Part shown: positions 57,550 to 64,000 of the stretch, in pieces
How positions within the stretch are numbered: position 1 is the stretch's first letter
Layout: each line of letters opens with the position of its first letter
DNA from: VRUE01 sp963819755
Lineage (GTDB): Bacteria; Actinomycetota; Thermoleophilia; Solirubrobacterales; 70-9
Assembly (NCBI GenBank): GCA_963819755.1
Contig: CAWFXB010000002.1
Coordinates: 1,426,001-1,490,000, forward strand
DNA: 64,000 bases
Direction: 5' to 3'
Position numbers and translations under genes: made by a program
Notes under the pieces: generated by a model
Seen by the model: only the letters and a program-made list of their open reading frames with translations
The model's database searches: none
Told to the model about the DNA's origin: nothing

Positions 57550-58005
57550 ATGGCGTTTGCCAGTCTCGATGACGTCAAAGCCCGCCTCGCGCGTCCCCTG
57601 ACCGAGGCCGATGAAGCCGCAGTTACGTTCCTGCTCATTGGAGCGCAGATGTTCGTCGAGGCCGCCGCTGAAAAGACCGAGGAACAACTCGGCGATGAAA
57701 TACCCCCCGTCCTTCGATTCGTGGCCGTCGAGGTGGTCTGCCGAGCGATGGCGAACCCACAGGGGCTCTCTTCGGAGTCCGAGACGCTGGGTGCCTATTC
57801 CCACACGGAGCGCTATAGCGCCGAAGGTGCCGATCTTCTTCTAACCAAGACCGAGGAGCTGCTGGTGCGGCGTGCCGTTCATGGCACGCTCAGCGGTTCG
57901 GCCGAACTCGGCTCCCTGGCCGATGATGCCTACGCCCTTTACCGCATGGCTCCGAGCCTGGTCAACGGTCAGTGGATCTGGGATTTTGAAGGCGAAGGCT
58001 CGTGA
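57550..58005 (+). CDS. Head-tail connector (adaptor) protein
   Basis: Protein of 151 aa. SLDDVKARLARPLTEADEAAVTFLLIGAQMFVEAA and VLRFVAVEVVCRAMANPQG match the helical gp6/Gp19-type adaptor family that binds beneath the portal. SETLGAYSHTERYSAEG in the C-terminal half is also typical. Its stop overlaps the start of the first glycosyltransferase gene (GTGA). Confidence 0.82.
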   Translation: MAFASLDDVKARLARPLTEADEAAVTFLLIGAQMFVEAAAEKTEEQLGDEIPPVLRFVAVEVVCRAMANPQGLSSESETLGAYSHTERYSAEGADLLLTKTEELLVRRAVHGTLSGSAELGSLADDAYALYRMAPSLVNGQWIWDFEGEGS

Positions 58006-58652
58006 GCGAACTCGCGGTCCTGGTTCCAGTCCTCGCCCGACCGCATCGGGTCGCGCCTCTGCTTGATGCGGTCGAGGCTTCCACCCCTGGCGAGCGGGTG
58101 CTGTTTCTGGCCGATGGACACGACCGGCCGGAGCTTGAGGCCATCGAACGGGAGTTGGGCCGGGAGGGCTTGCGGGTGGAGGTCGACACAGTGGGCGGCA
58201 ACTATGCCGCCAAGATCAATCGAGGGGTCGAACTCACCGATGAGCCCTTCGTTTTCACCGCTGCCGATGATTTGGAGCCGCTGGCCGGTTGGCTCGAGGC
58301 GGCAAAAGCTGCCTTCGCCGATGGTGTGGAAGTCGTCGGGGTCAACGATCTGATCAAGCGCGAGCGCGATCACGCAACCCACTTCCTGCTGACCCGGGCC
58401 TATGCCGAACAGCCGGCCATAGACGGGAGTCGCGGGCCATTCTTCGAGGGCTATTCGCACTGGTGGACCGACGATGAGCTGATTGCGACGGCAAGGCACC
58501 GCAGCGCCTACGCCTATGCGCCCGAGGCTGAGGTCTTGCATCTCCACCCGATGGCTGGCAATGCGCCCGATGACGCGACTTACCAGCGCGGTCGGGCGCG
58601 CCGGCGGGAGGATTACAAGCTATTCATCGGGCGGAGCGCGCTGTGGGCCTAG
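58002..58652 (+). CDS. Glycosyltransferase-like protein 1
   Basis: Protein of 216 aa from a GTG. GT-A-like fold: LAVLVPVLARPHRVAPLLDAV, VGGNYAAKINRGVELTDEPFVFTAADDLEP with the acidic pair in the DxD position, then DLIKRERDHATHFLLTR. Residues HWWTDDELIATARHR resemble the acceptor-side acidic motif of family 2 enzymes. The sugar and acceptor are unknown. Starts a six-gene cassette inside the structural operon; overlaps the next start by 10 nt. Confidence 0.75.
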   Translation: MSELAVLVPVLARPHRVAPLLDAVEASTPGERVLFLADGHDRPELEAIERELGREGLRVEVDTVGGNYAAKINRGVELTDEPFVFTAADDLEPLAGWLEAAKAAFADGVEVVGVNDLIKRERDHATHFLLTRAYAEQPAIDGSRGPFFEGYSHWWTDDELIATARHRSAYAYAPEAEVLHLHPMAGNAPDDATYQRGRARRREDYKLFIGRSALWA

Positions 58653-59269
58653 ATGCAACGATCGCCATCGGCACCTTCGGAGGCAACGAGTGGGTGAAAC
58701 TGGCGAGCGGGCGGGCGATCCCTTCGGCTGAGGCACAAGGAGTCCCGGTCATCCACCGACACGGCACCAGCCTCGCCCAGGCTCGCAATGAGGCGCTGGC
58801 ATTAGTTGAGAGTGAGTGGGTGGTCTTCCTGGATGCCGACGATGAGCTGTCGCCCGACTACCTCAACGCGTTATCGCGGGGATCGGCGGACCTGCGAGGG
58901 CCTGCGGTCAGCTATGTCAGAAACGGGCGCCCGCGGGCGCCATATGTGCCGACGGTAGCCGGGCACCGTCATGTCTGTACGGCTGAATGCCTGCCGGAGG
59001 GCAACTGGCTGATCATCGGCACCGCAGCACCTACAAAGATGATGCGCGAGGTTGGTGGGTTCCGAGACTTTCCGTGGAGTGAGGATTGGGACCTCTGGCT
59101 ACGCTGCTGGCGGGCTGGAGCCTCCATCGAGGCAATTCCACAGGCCGTCTACATCGCCCACGTGCACCAGCAGTCGAGGAACCGGGCCCCAGATCGCGCT
59201 TTCAAAGACAAGGTCCACTGGGATATCCACAGGGCGAACTTCCCCGAGTTATATGCGGAGGCGGCGTGA
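58643..59269 (+). CDS. Family 2 glycosyltransferase 2
   Basis: Protein of 208 aa from a GTG. HGTSLAQARNEALALVESEWVVFLDADDELSPDYL is a textbook GT2 core with the DxD motif (DADD), and VGGFRDFPWSEDWDLWLRCWRAGA carries the ED catalytic-base motif and W-rich segment. All key residues are intact. Coupled by 4 nt to the next gene. Confidence 0.88.
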   Translation: MGLDATIAIGTFGGNEWVKLASGRAIPSAEAQGVPVIHRHGTSLAQARNEALALVESEWVVFLDADDELSPDYLNALSRGSADLRGPAVSYVRNGRPRAPYVPTVAGHRHVCTAECLPEGNWLIIGTAAPTKMMREVGGFRDFPWSEDWDLWLRCWRAGASIEAIPQAVYIAHVHQQSRNRAPDRAFKDKVHWDIHRANFPELYAEAA

Positions 59270-59871
59270 GCATCGCCATTCTCCTCATCTCAGACGGTCG
59301 CGACGAATATAGAGCGCGCACCAAAGCCTCCCTCGAAGCCCACGTATCCGAGCCCGACTACTTCATCGAGGTCAAAGACCCGGAGCATGAGCTTGGCTTC
59401 GCCGGGGCGATCCGCAGAGGGTGGCAGCGGGTCCTGGCGGAGACCGAAGCGGACTTCATCTTCCACGTCGAGGCAGACTTCACCTTCAACCGCTTTGTGC
59501 CCATCGCTGAGATGGCGGCGGTCCTTAGCGCGCGCCCCTATCTCGTCCAGCTAGCCCTTCGCCGACAGCCGTGGAACGCGCAGGAGAAGGCAGCGGGCGG
59601 CATCGTGGAGATGCACCCCGAGGACTACACCGAGGTCGACCTCAACGGTTGGCGCTGGCTGGAGCACGCCCGGAATTTCACGACGAACCCCTCCCTCTAC
59701 CCGCGAGAGATCTGCGAATACGGCTGGCCTGATGGCCCGGACTCTGAGGGTCGCTTCGGGATCGCCTTGCGTGAGCAGCATCCAGAGCTGCGCTTCGGTT
59801 ACTGGGGGTCGCGGGACAGCGGAGAGGCTTGCGAGCACATCGGAGTAGAGCGGAAGGGAACGGGCTACTGA
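59266..59871 (+). CDS. Glycosyltransferase-like protein 3
   Basis: Protein of 201 aa from GTG 59266 in a GTGA overlap; the frame is open earlier but that is antisense-free shadow of gene 2. AILLISDGRDEYRARTKASLEAHV and AETEADFIFHVEADFTFNRFV give a GT-A-type strand with E-A-D at the metal site. EICEYGWPDGPDSEGRFGIALREQHPELRFGYWGSRDSG follows. More divergent than the other members. Ends in a TGATG-type one-base overlap with the deacetylase gene. Confidence 0.68.
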   Translation: MSIAILLISDGRDEYRARTKASLEAHVSEPDYFIEVKDPEHELGFAGAIRRGWQRVLAETEADFIFHVEADFTFNRFVPIAEMAAVLSARPYLVQLALRRQPWNAQEKAAGGIVEMHPEDYTEVDLNGWRWLEHARNFTTNPSLYPREICEYGWPDGPDSEGRFGIALREQHPELRFGYWGSRDSGEACEHIGVERKGTGY

Positions 59872-60527
59872 TGCTGGTCGTCGTCTCACCGCACCTCGAT
59901 GACGCCGCTTTCTCCTGCGGTGCCCTGTTGGCCGAGCAAGAGACGCGGGTGATCTCGATCTGCGCCGGGATTCCAGGCGAGGACGTGCCACCCAGTCACT
60001 TCGATGCGATGGCCGGTTTCAAGAGCGCCGCCGATGCTATTCGGCAGCGCCGGGTAGAGGATGTCCAGGCTGCGGCAGTCCTCGGAATCGAGATGGTCCA
60101 CCACGGCTGTCTCGAAGAGCAGTACGACAGGTTCCCGAATCATGGGGACCGCGTCCGCCGCGCAGTCCATAACGCGCTCGGAACACTTCGGCCTGGTGAT
60201 ATCGCGCTCGGCCCCTTGGGCCTCCGCCACCCCGATCACGAGTATGTCGCCAGTGGCTTCCGCGCATGGGCGGCGACCACCGGGGCGGGCGCCTCGGCAT
60301 GGCTGTATGAGGAGCTTCCGTATCGCGCTCTGTGGCCCGAGCACTTGGCTCCCGCCCTGGCCGCGGCAAGCTGCGACGCCGCGTCCGAGTACTTCGCTGA
60401 CACGGCACCAGCCATCAAGCACCGCGCCCTCCGCTGTTACACGACGCAGCTTGTCGGGATGGACACCCAGCCGCTGCTCCTCCCAGAGCGCTACCACCGG
60501 CTGCAGGGGGAAGCGAGGCTCTGGTGA
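59871..60527 (+). CDS. PIG-L/LmbE-family deacetylase
   Basis: Protein of 218 aa from ATG 59871. VVVSPHLDDAAFSCGALLA contains the PHxDD zinc/catalytic motif; GLRHPDHEYVASG supplies the later His-Pro-Asp-His. Members remove N-acetyl groups from GlcNAc-containing substrates (mycothiol MshB, GPI PIG-L, teicoplanin-type enzymes). Flanked on both sides by glycosyltransferases with overlapping ends, it most likely deacetylates an N-acetylhexosamine on the phage glycan. Phage copies are uncommon in my experience. Confidence 0.88.
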   Translation: MLVVVSPHLDDAAFSCGALLAEQETRVISICAGIPGEDVPPSHFDAMAGFKSAADAIRQRRVEDVQAAAVLGIEMVHHGCLEEQYDRFPNHGDRVRRAVHNALGTLRPGDIALGPLGLRHPDHEYVASGFRAWAATTGAGASAWLYEELPYRALWPEHLAPALAAASCDAASEYFADTAPAIKHRALRCYTTQLVGMDTQPLLLPERYHRLQGEARLW

Positions 60528-61300
60528 GCGTCTTCGCCCTATATCTCGTTCGTGACGAGGCAGACATCATCGAGCACACGATCTCGCGGATGCTCGATGA
60601 GGTTGATGATGTGCTTGTACTCGACAACGGGTCCGTGGACGGAACTAGAGAGATTCTTGACTCGCTTGCCGTCGAGGTTTTCGACGACGATGAACCCGCG
60701 CACTACCAATCACGGAAGATGACTTGGCTCGCAGCTCGCGCCCTCGAGCGTGGCGCAGAGTGGGTTCTCGCCTGCGACGCCGACGAGGTCTGGTATTCGC
60801 CGCACGGGCGGATCGCGGACATTCTGCCGAGGCTTCCGGGAGCAGTTGTGCCAGCGGCGATCTACAACCACCGCGCAACGGACACCGATTCAGAGGGCGC
60901 GAGCCCCATCGAGACTATGGGCTGGCGTGATCGCGCCGCGCTGCCGCTGCATAAGGTCGCCTGTCGGCCCGCGCTCCCGGTCACGATCACCGAGGGCAAC
61001 CACGGCGCCCATTTCCCGAGCCAGGCGCCCGAGTGGGATCAACTGATAGTCCGGCACTTCCCTTATCGCTCAGTCGAGCAGTTCGTCCGCAAGGTCCGCA
61101 ACGGGGCCGCTGCCCTGGCGGCCACCAACCTGCCGAGCGATATCGGAACCCATTGGCGCCAATATGGCCAGATCCTCGAGGCGCGGGGCCCCGAAGGCAT
61201 TGCCGAGATTTTCTATCGGCACTTTTACTCCGAGGATCCGGTCGGCGATCCTCTGTTGATCTTCGATCCGGTGCCGGCAGCATGTCCGTCGCCGTCGTAG
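60524..61300 (+). CDS. Family 2 glycosyltransferase 4
   Basis: Protein of 258 aa from a GTG. VRDEADIIEHTISRMLDEVDDVLVLDNGSVDGTREIL and AEWVLACDADEVWYSPHG give the full GT2 N-half with DxD (CDADE). The C-half (RHFPYRSVEQFVRKVRNG) matches the group of GT2 enzymes that often sit in rhamnan or capsule clusters. Intact. Overlaps the next start by 19 nt. Confidence 0.88.
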   Translation: MSVFALYLVRDEADIIEHTISRMLDEVDDVLVLDNGSVDGTREILDSLAVEVFDDDEPAHYQSRKMTWLAARALERGAEWVLACDADEVWYSPHGRIADILPRLPGAVVPAAIYNHRATDTDSEGASPIETMGWRDRAALPLHKVACRPALPVTITEGNHGAHFPSQAPEWDQLIVRHFPYRSVEQFVRKVRNGAAALAATNLPSDIGTHWRQYGQILEARGPEGIAEIFYRHFYSEDPVGDPLLIFDPVPAACPSPS

Positions 61301-62082
61301 TCCCACTCGGCGGCGACTGCCCTCACCGCAGGCGCGCCTGGGATTGGCTGAAGGCTCGCTATGCCGAGCGTCACCCTGACTGGCAGGTAGTTGAGGCGCG
61401 ACTAGATGCTGAGCCTTGGTGTAAGGGCGCCGCGGTTGGTCCGGCCATCGTGGAGTGCGGAGCCGACATCGTGGTCATGGTCGACGCCGATGTCTGGACC
61501 GATGGCCTGGATGAGGCGGTCGCGCAGGTAGAGGGCGGCGCGCCTTGGGCCATTCCCCATTTGCTCGTGCGCCGACTCACGCAGGATGGCACCGCCGAGG
61601 TTCTGGCTGGCTCTGATTGGCGGGGGCAGCCCGTCGACCAAGCGCCCTATCGCGGCATCCTTGGCGGCGGGGTCATCGTCGCCGCCGCTGATGTTCTGCG
61701 TTCGATTCCGCTGGATTCGCGCTTCATCGGCTGGGGTCAGGAGGATGAATGCCATGCGATTGCCCTGACGACGCTGCTGGGGCTGCCGTGGCGAGCCACC
61801 GCGGATCTCCTTCACCTCTGGCACCCGCCGCAAAAACGCCTCTCGCGTCGCCGCGGCTCCCGTCAGGGCTGGGAACTACGCCGTCGCTACATGCAGGCCC
61901 GCCTTGACCCCACAGCGATGCGCGCCCTTTTGGAGGAATCCCGTGACGCTAGCCCAACTCTTGAACCGGCCCTGCGCAGTGCTTCACCGAACGCTCTCCG
62001 AAGAAGAGGACGAATTCGGCAACCAGAAGTCCGCTACCCAAGAGATCGAGACGGTCTGCGAGGTGCAGGAGAGCAAGCGTAG
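61282..62082 (+). CDS. Glycosyltransferase 5 (galactosyltransferase-like)
   Basis: Protein of 266 aa from ATG 61282. VVVPLGGDCPHRRRAWDWLKARY, ADIVVMVDADVWTDGLD (DxD) and the GWGxED motif in RFIGWGQEDECHAIAL place it with GT-A enzymes that share the GT7-type C-terminal motif. Catalytic residues intact. Its last 140 bases overlap the next gene in another frame; the final 45 residues are basic and may not be conserved. Last member of the cassette. Confidence 0.8.
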   Translation: MSVAVVVPLGGDCPHRRRAWDWLKARYAERHPDWQVVEARLDAEPWCKGAAVGPAIVECGADIVVMVDADVWTDGLDEAVAQVEGGAPWAIPHLLVRRLTQDGTAEVLAGSDWRGQPVDQAPYRGILGGGVIVAAADVLRSIPLDSRFIGWGQEDECHAIALTTLLGLPWRATADLLHLWHPPQKRLSRRRGSRQGWELRRRYMQARLDPTAMRALLEESRDASPTLEPALRSASPNALRRRGRIRQPEVRYPRDRDGLRGAGEQA

Positions 62083-62317
62083 CCTTGCCGGCCGGTCCTC
62101 AGAGCCCGCCTCGGAGGGTGAGACGAGCGATGCGGAGTGGCTGGGCATATTCCCAGCGGGAACGCTTCTCGGGACGGCGGATACGGTGCGAGTCGATGGA
62201 ATCGGGGAGCTGGAAGTTGTCGGGGAACCGTGGGCGGCCCGAAATCCCCGGACCCAAGTCGTCAGCCATGTAGAGGCACCCTTGCGGCGCACCGCCGGCG
62301 CGGAGGAAGGCTCGTGA
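61943..62317 (+). CDS. Head-tail stopper-like protein
   Basis: Protein of 124 aa from GTG 61943 with GGAGGA five bases upstream; the frame extends to 61904 but lacks a better site. LNRPCAVLHRTLSEEEDEFGNQKSA and GTADTVRVDGIGELEVVGEP resemble small beta-barrel head-closure proteins (SPP1 gp16-like). It resumes the structural order after the cassette. GTGA overlap with the next gene. Confidence 0.65.
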   Translation: MTLAQLLNRPCAVLHRTLSEEEDEFGNQKSATQEIETVCEVQESKRSLAGRSSEPASEGETSDAEWLGIFPAGTLLGTADTVRVDGIGELEVVGEPWAARNPRTQVVSHVEAPLRRTAGAEEGS

Positions 62318-62706
62318 TTCCGAACGCAGAGGCAGTGGTGACGGCCTACCTGAAAGAAAAGACGGGTGAGCGGATCGTCGGCAAGACGCCGAGCGACCGT
62401 TCAACTCCCTGGGTGCGAGTCACGCTCGTCAATGCCCCGAGCGACGCCAAGTCCCCGGTCGACCACCTGATCGCCTTCCTGATTCAGTTCGAGTGCTACG
62501 CGGGCAAGGAGCAAGAGGATGCTCAGAAGGAGGCGAGTGCCCTTGTGCGTGCCGTGCGCTCTGCCTTGGACGAAATGCCGGGGGTCCAAGGCGGGGCCAC
62601 CGTTACGGGTGTCCGCTTCGTCTCGATGCCGCGGGTGCCCGATACCTCGATTGAGCCGGCACGCGAGCGCTACATCCTGACCGCCAACATCTTCATGCAC
62701 TCCTGA
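62314..62706 (+). CDS. Tail terminator/completion protein
   Basis: Protein of 130 aa from GTG 62314. AEAVVTAYLKEKTGERIVGKTPSD, LIAFLIQFECYAGKEQEDAQKEA and a C-terminal strand RERYILTANIFMH fit the tail-terminator family that caps the tail tube. Position between stopper and gp10-like genes supports this. One-base TGATG overlap with the next gene. Confidence 0.7.
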   Translation: MIPNAEAVVTAYLKEKTGERIVGKTPSDRSTPWVRVTLVNAPSDAKSPVDHLIAFLIQFECYAGKEQEDAQKEASALVRAVRSALDEMPGVQGGATVTGVRFVSMPRVPDTSIEPARERYILTANIFMHS

Positions 62707-63008
62707 TGCGCTTCGTCAAGAACCCAGCCGGGATCGCTGAGGTCGAGTCGGCCGCAGCGCTTTCTGAGCTACTGAAGGGGAAGGCCGAGGATGTGAAGCG
62801 CGAAGCCGAGGCCGTCGCCCCCGATCACACCGGCTACTACAGATCCCGGTTCGTGACGGGAAAAGTTGGCAGGGGGTACCGGGTGGGGAACCTCGATCCG
62901 TTCGCACATCTTGTCGAGGCCGGCAGCGTCAACAACCCGGCCTATTCACCCCTTCGTCGTGGAGCGCAAGCCGCAGGGCTTCACCTCCGCGAAGCGCCAA
63001 AGCCTTAG
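62706..63008 (+). CDS. HK97 gp10-like protein
   Basis: Protein of 100 aa. ALSELLKGKAEDVKREAEAVAPDHTGYYRSRF and PFAHLVEAGSVNNPAYSPLRRGA match the gp10-like neck/minor tail family, which carries the HxVEfG-like motif (here HLVEAGS). C-terminus EAPKP is basic and short. Expected between head-closure and tube genes. Confidence 0.7.
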   Translation: MRFVKNPAGIAEVESAAALSELLKGKAEDVKREAEAVAPDHTGYYRSRFVTGKVGRGYRVGNLDPFAHLVEAGSVNNPAYSPLRRGAQAAGLHLREAPKP

Positions 63009-63068
63009 TTCCCGAGCCGCACGGCTCCCGCTCCATCTGTTGCCGCAGGGCGACTCAGACACCTGACA

Positions 63069-63094
63069 TCAACCGCCCCTGCGGGGCAGGAGGA
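63069..63094 (+). repeat. Start-associated 26-bp repeat, copy 2 (tail tube gene)
   Basis: Identical over 26 bp to 56541-56566: hairpin GCCCC-TGC-GGGGC at 63075-63087 and SD AGGAGGA at 63088-63094, 8 bases before the tail tube ATG. Upstream are two GCAN hairpins (63014-63027 and 63039-63054), as before the coat gene. Confidence 0.85.
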
Positions 63095-63102
63095 ATCACC
63101 CT

Positions 63103-63669
63103 ATGTGGGATGACGCAAATCAGCTTGTAGTGGGAAGTGGCGGCCAGGTCAGCTTTGCCCCGGTTGGCACGACCCTTCCAACCGATCCAACCTCGGCGCT
63201 CGACTCGGCCTTCACCGGTACCGGCTTCCTTACCGAAGATGGCGTGACGCCGACCTTCGGGCAGGAAATCACTGAGTTCGGGGCATGGCAGTCCGCCGAA
63301 CCCATCCGCCGGAGCCGCCAGACCCAGAAAACGATGTTCGCCTTCTCCATGCAGCAGTGGAACGAGGGCAATCTCGTGCTGGCGATCGGGGGAGAGGTCG
63401 AAGAACCGAGCGTCGGGGTCTTCAAATATCTGCCGCCGGAGGTCTCCGACGCCCTCGACGAGTGGAGCCTCGTCGTCGATGTCGAGGACGGCGATGTGCA
63501 TCAGCGGTTCGTTGTGCCTCGCGGCAACTCGACCGATGATGTGGCGAGCTCGTTCAAACGGACGGAGACTGGCGTCTTGCCGGTCACGTTCAAAACGCTG
63601 ACGCCCGAGGGCGGAGGGCGTGGCTGGTATCTGCTCAGCGACGCCCCCGGATTCGCGACCGGCTCCTAA
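63103..63669 (+). CDS. Major tail tube protein
   Basis: Protein of 188 aa. Starts WDDANQLVVGSGGQVSFAPVGTTLP and includes GFLTEDGVTPTFGQEITEFGAWQSAEPIRRS, the conserved pattern of phage tail tube proteins (GxVTxxGxx..). C-terminus YLLSDAPGFATGS. Strong SD and shared leader with the coat gene match its high copy number. Followed by a terminator. Confidence 0.85.
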   Translation: MWDDANQLVVGSGGQVSFAPVGTTLPTDPTSALDSAFTGTGFLTEDGVTPTFGQEITEFGAWQSAEPIRRSRQTQKTMFAFSMQQWNEGNLVLAIGGEVEEPSVGVFKYLPPEVSDALDEWSLVVDVEDGDVHQRFVVPRGNSTDDVASSFKRTETGVLPVTFKTLTPEGGGRGWYLLSDAPGFATGS

Positions 63670-63678
63670 AGCACCGCC

Positions 63679-63712
63679 AGGCCCGTCTCCCGTCAAAGGG
63701 GGCGGGCCTTTT
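63679..63712 (+). terminator. Rho-independent terminator after tail tube
   Basis: AGGCCCG (63679-63685) pairs with CGGGCCT (63703-63709), with extra pairing possible inside the loop, followed by TTTT at 63709-63712. It would partially end transcription after the most abundant tail component. Confidence 0.7.
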
Positions 63713-63774
63713 GTCGTCTGCCGCATGGCAGCACCCAAACGATCCCGGCCGCAGGGCCGGGGAAAGGATCACCG

Positions 63775-64000
63775 ATGCCGACGAAATCCCCGAAAGGGTC
63801 CAAGCCCAAAACCTCCAAAGCGAGAGCCGCCAAGGCCGAGCTTGAGCCGGAGGGCAAGACCTTCGAGTGGCGCGGCCTCACGCTCAAGCTTCCCGCCGAG
63901 CCGCCTGGCGATCTTCTCTTCGCTGCCGAGGAATTCGGGGACCGCCCGACGGGCCTCGTCAATGCCTTCGTGGGCGTGGAGCAGTACCGGGCGATTCGGG
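63775..64000 (+). CDS. Tail assembly chaperone-like protein (partial)
   Basis: The first 75 codons from ATG 63775 (SD GGAAAGGA) run off the window. Lys-rich start (TKSPKGSKPKTSKARAAKAE) then KTFEWRGLTLKLPAEPPGDLLFAAEEFGD, similar to the G-type tail assembly chaperones that follow tail tube genes and are usually expressed with a programmed frameshift further on. GCAN hairpins at 63718-63731 and 63745-63760 precede it. Confidence 0.6.
   Translation, partial: MPTKSPKGSKPKTSKARAAKAELEPEGKTFEWRGLTLKLPAEPPGDLLFAAEEFGDRPTGLVNAFVGVEQYRAIR

Noticed and set aside
58002..62082. Interpretation of the GT cassette as host capsule genes next to a shorter prophage
   Set aside because: The genes are overlapped on both sides by head-tail connector and stopper genes, so they are inside the phage operon.
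1..64000. CRISPR arrays
   Set aside because: No series of regularly spaced direct repeats was seen anywhere in the window.

Overview
The window is high-G+C actinobacterial chromosome carrying two integrated elements. The core gene set fits a member of the Actinomycetota, most plausibly class Thermoleophilia (Solirubrobacterales-like): a Ddn-type F420-dependent nitroreductase-family protein, an Rv2578c-type radical SAM protein, a family 5 uracil-DNA glycosylase, GTP cyclohydrolase FolE2, a pair of Mce-type (MlaE/YrbE) permeases, an actinobacterial-type SOS box and winged-helix regulators. The taxon is inferred from gene content only.

Layout. (1) 1-5945 is the end of a genomic island inserted at the 3' end of tRNA-Thr(CGT). 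It holds a kinase fragment at the window edge, a DUF4338/DruA-family gene, a YunG-like gene with a membrane-protein partner, a frameshifted relaxase remnant, a NYN-domain RNase-like gene and a frameshifted tyrosine integrase next to the tRNA. (2) 6018-43185 is ordinary chromosome. It includes a TMEM175-like channel, an E1-like ThiF enzyme with an RRE-like N-terminus, two paralogous winged-helix regulators with an unannotated 19-codon ORF between them, a lipoprotein-MMPL-pgsA cluster, folE2, the primary sigma factor, tRNA-Tyr, three TetR regulators, dCTP deaminase, a MerR/MFS pair, an SOS-box radical SAM gene, an MFS plus oligopeptide ABC transporter operon ending in an ATP-dependent DNA ligase, an HD-GYP protein, a GntR/MlaE/MlaE operon, and small housekeeping genes (pterin dehydratase, ArfB, VOC). 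(3) 43400-46290 is a small accessory patch: a broken Abi gene, a membrane-anchored unknown and an Mrr-like nuclease. (4) From 46457, where a 3' half of tRNA-Val(CAC) marks attL, to beyond the right edge lies a siphovirus-like prophage.

Prophage. An early block of tiny, translationally coupled zinc-ribbon proteins comes first, followed by two phage tRNAs (an initiator-like tRNA-Met and tRNA-Thr), a metallopeptidase, an HNH protein, terminase, portal, MuF-like protein, scaffold and a P22-like coat protein. After the head-tail connector the structural operon is interrupted by six tightly overlapping genes: five GT-A-type glycosyltransferases and a PIG-L/LmbE deacetylase. It then resumes with stopper, tail terminator, gp10-like and tail tube proteins. 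Translational overlaps (ATGA/GTGA) run through most of it. The gaps that do exist carry a family of small hairpins with GCAN loops and an exact 26-bp repeat that sits in front of both the coat and tail-tube genes.

The most interesting items are the glycan cassette inside the virion operon, the hairpin/start-associated repeat family, the interrupted small-terminase reading frame, the initiator-like phage tRNA, and the 19-residue Gly-terminated peptide ORF near the E1-like enzyme. Frameshifts occur only in the mobile and accessory parts; I saw none in about 37 kb of core genes.
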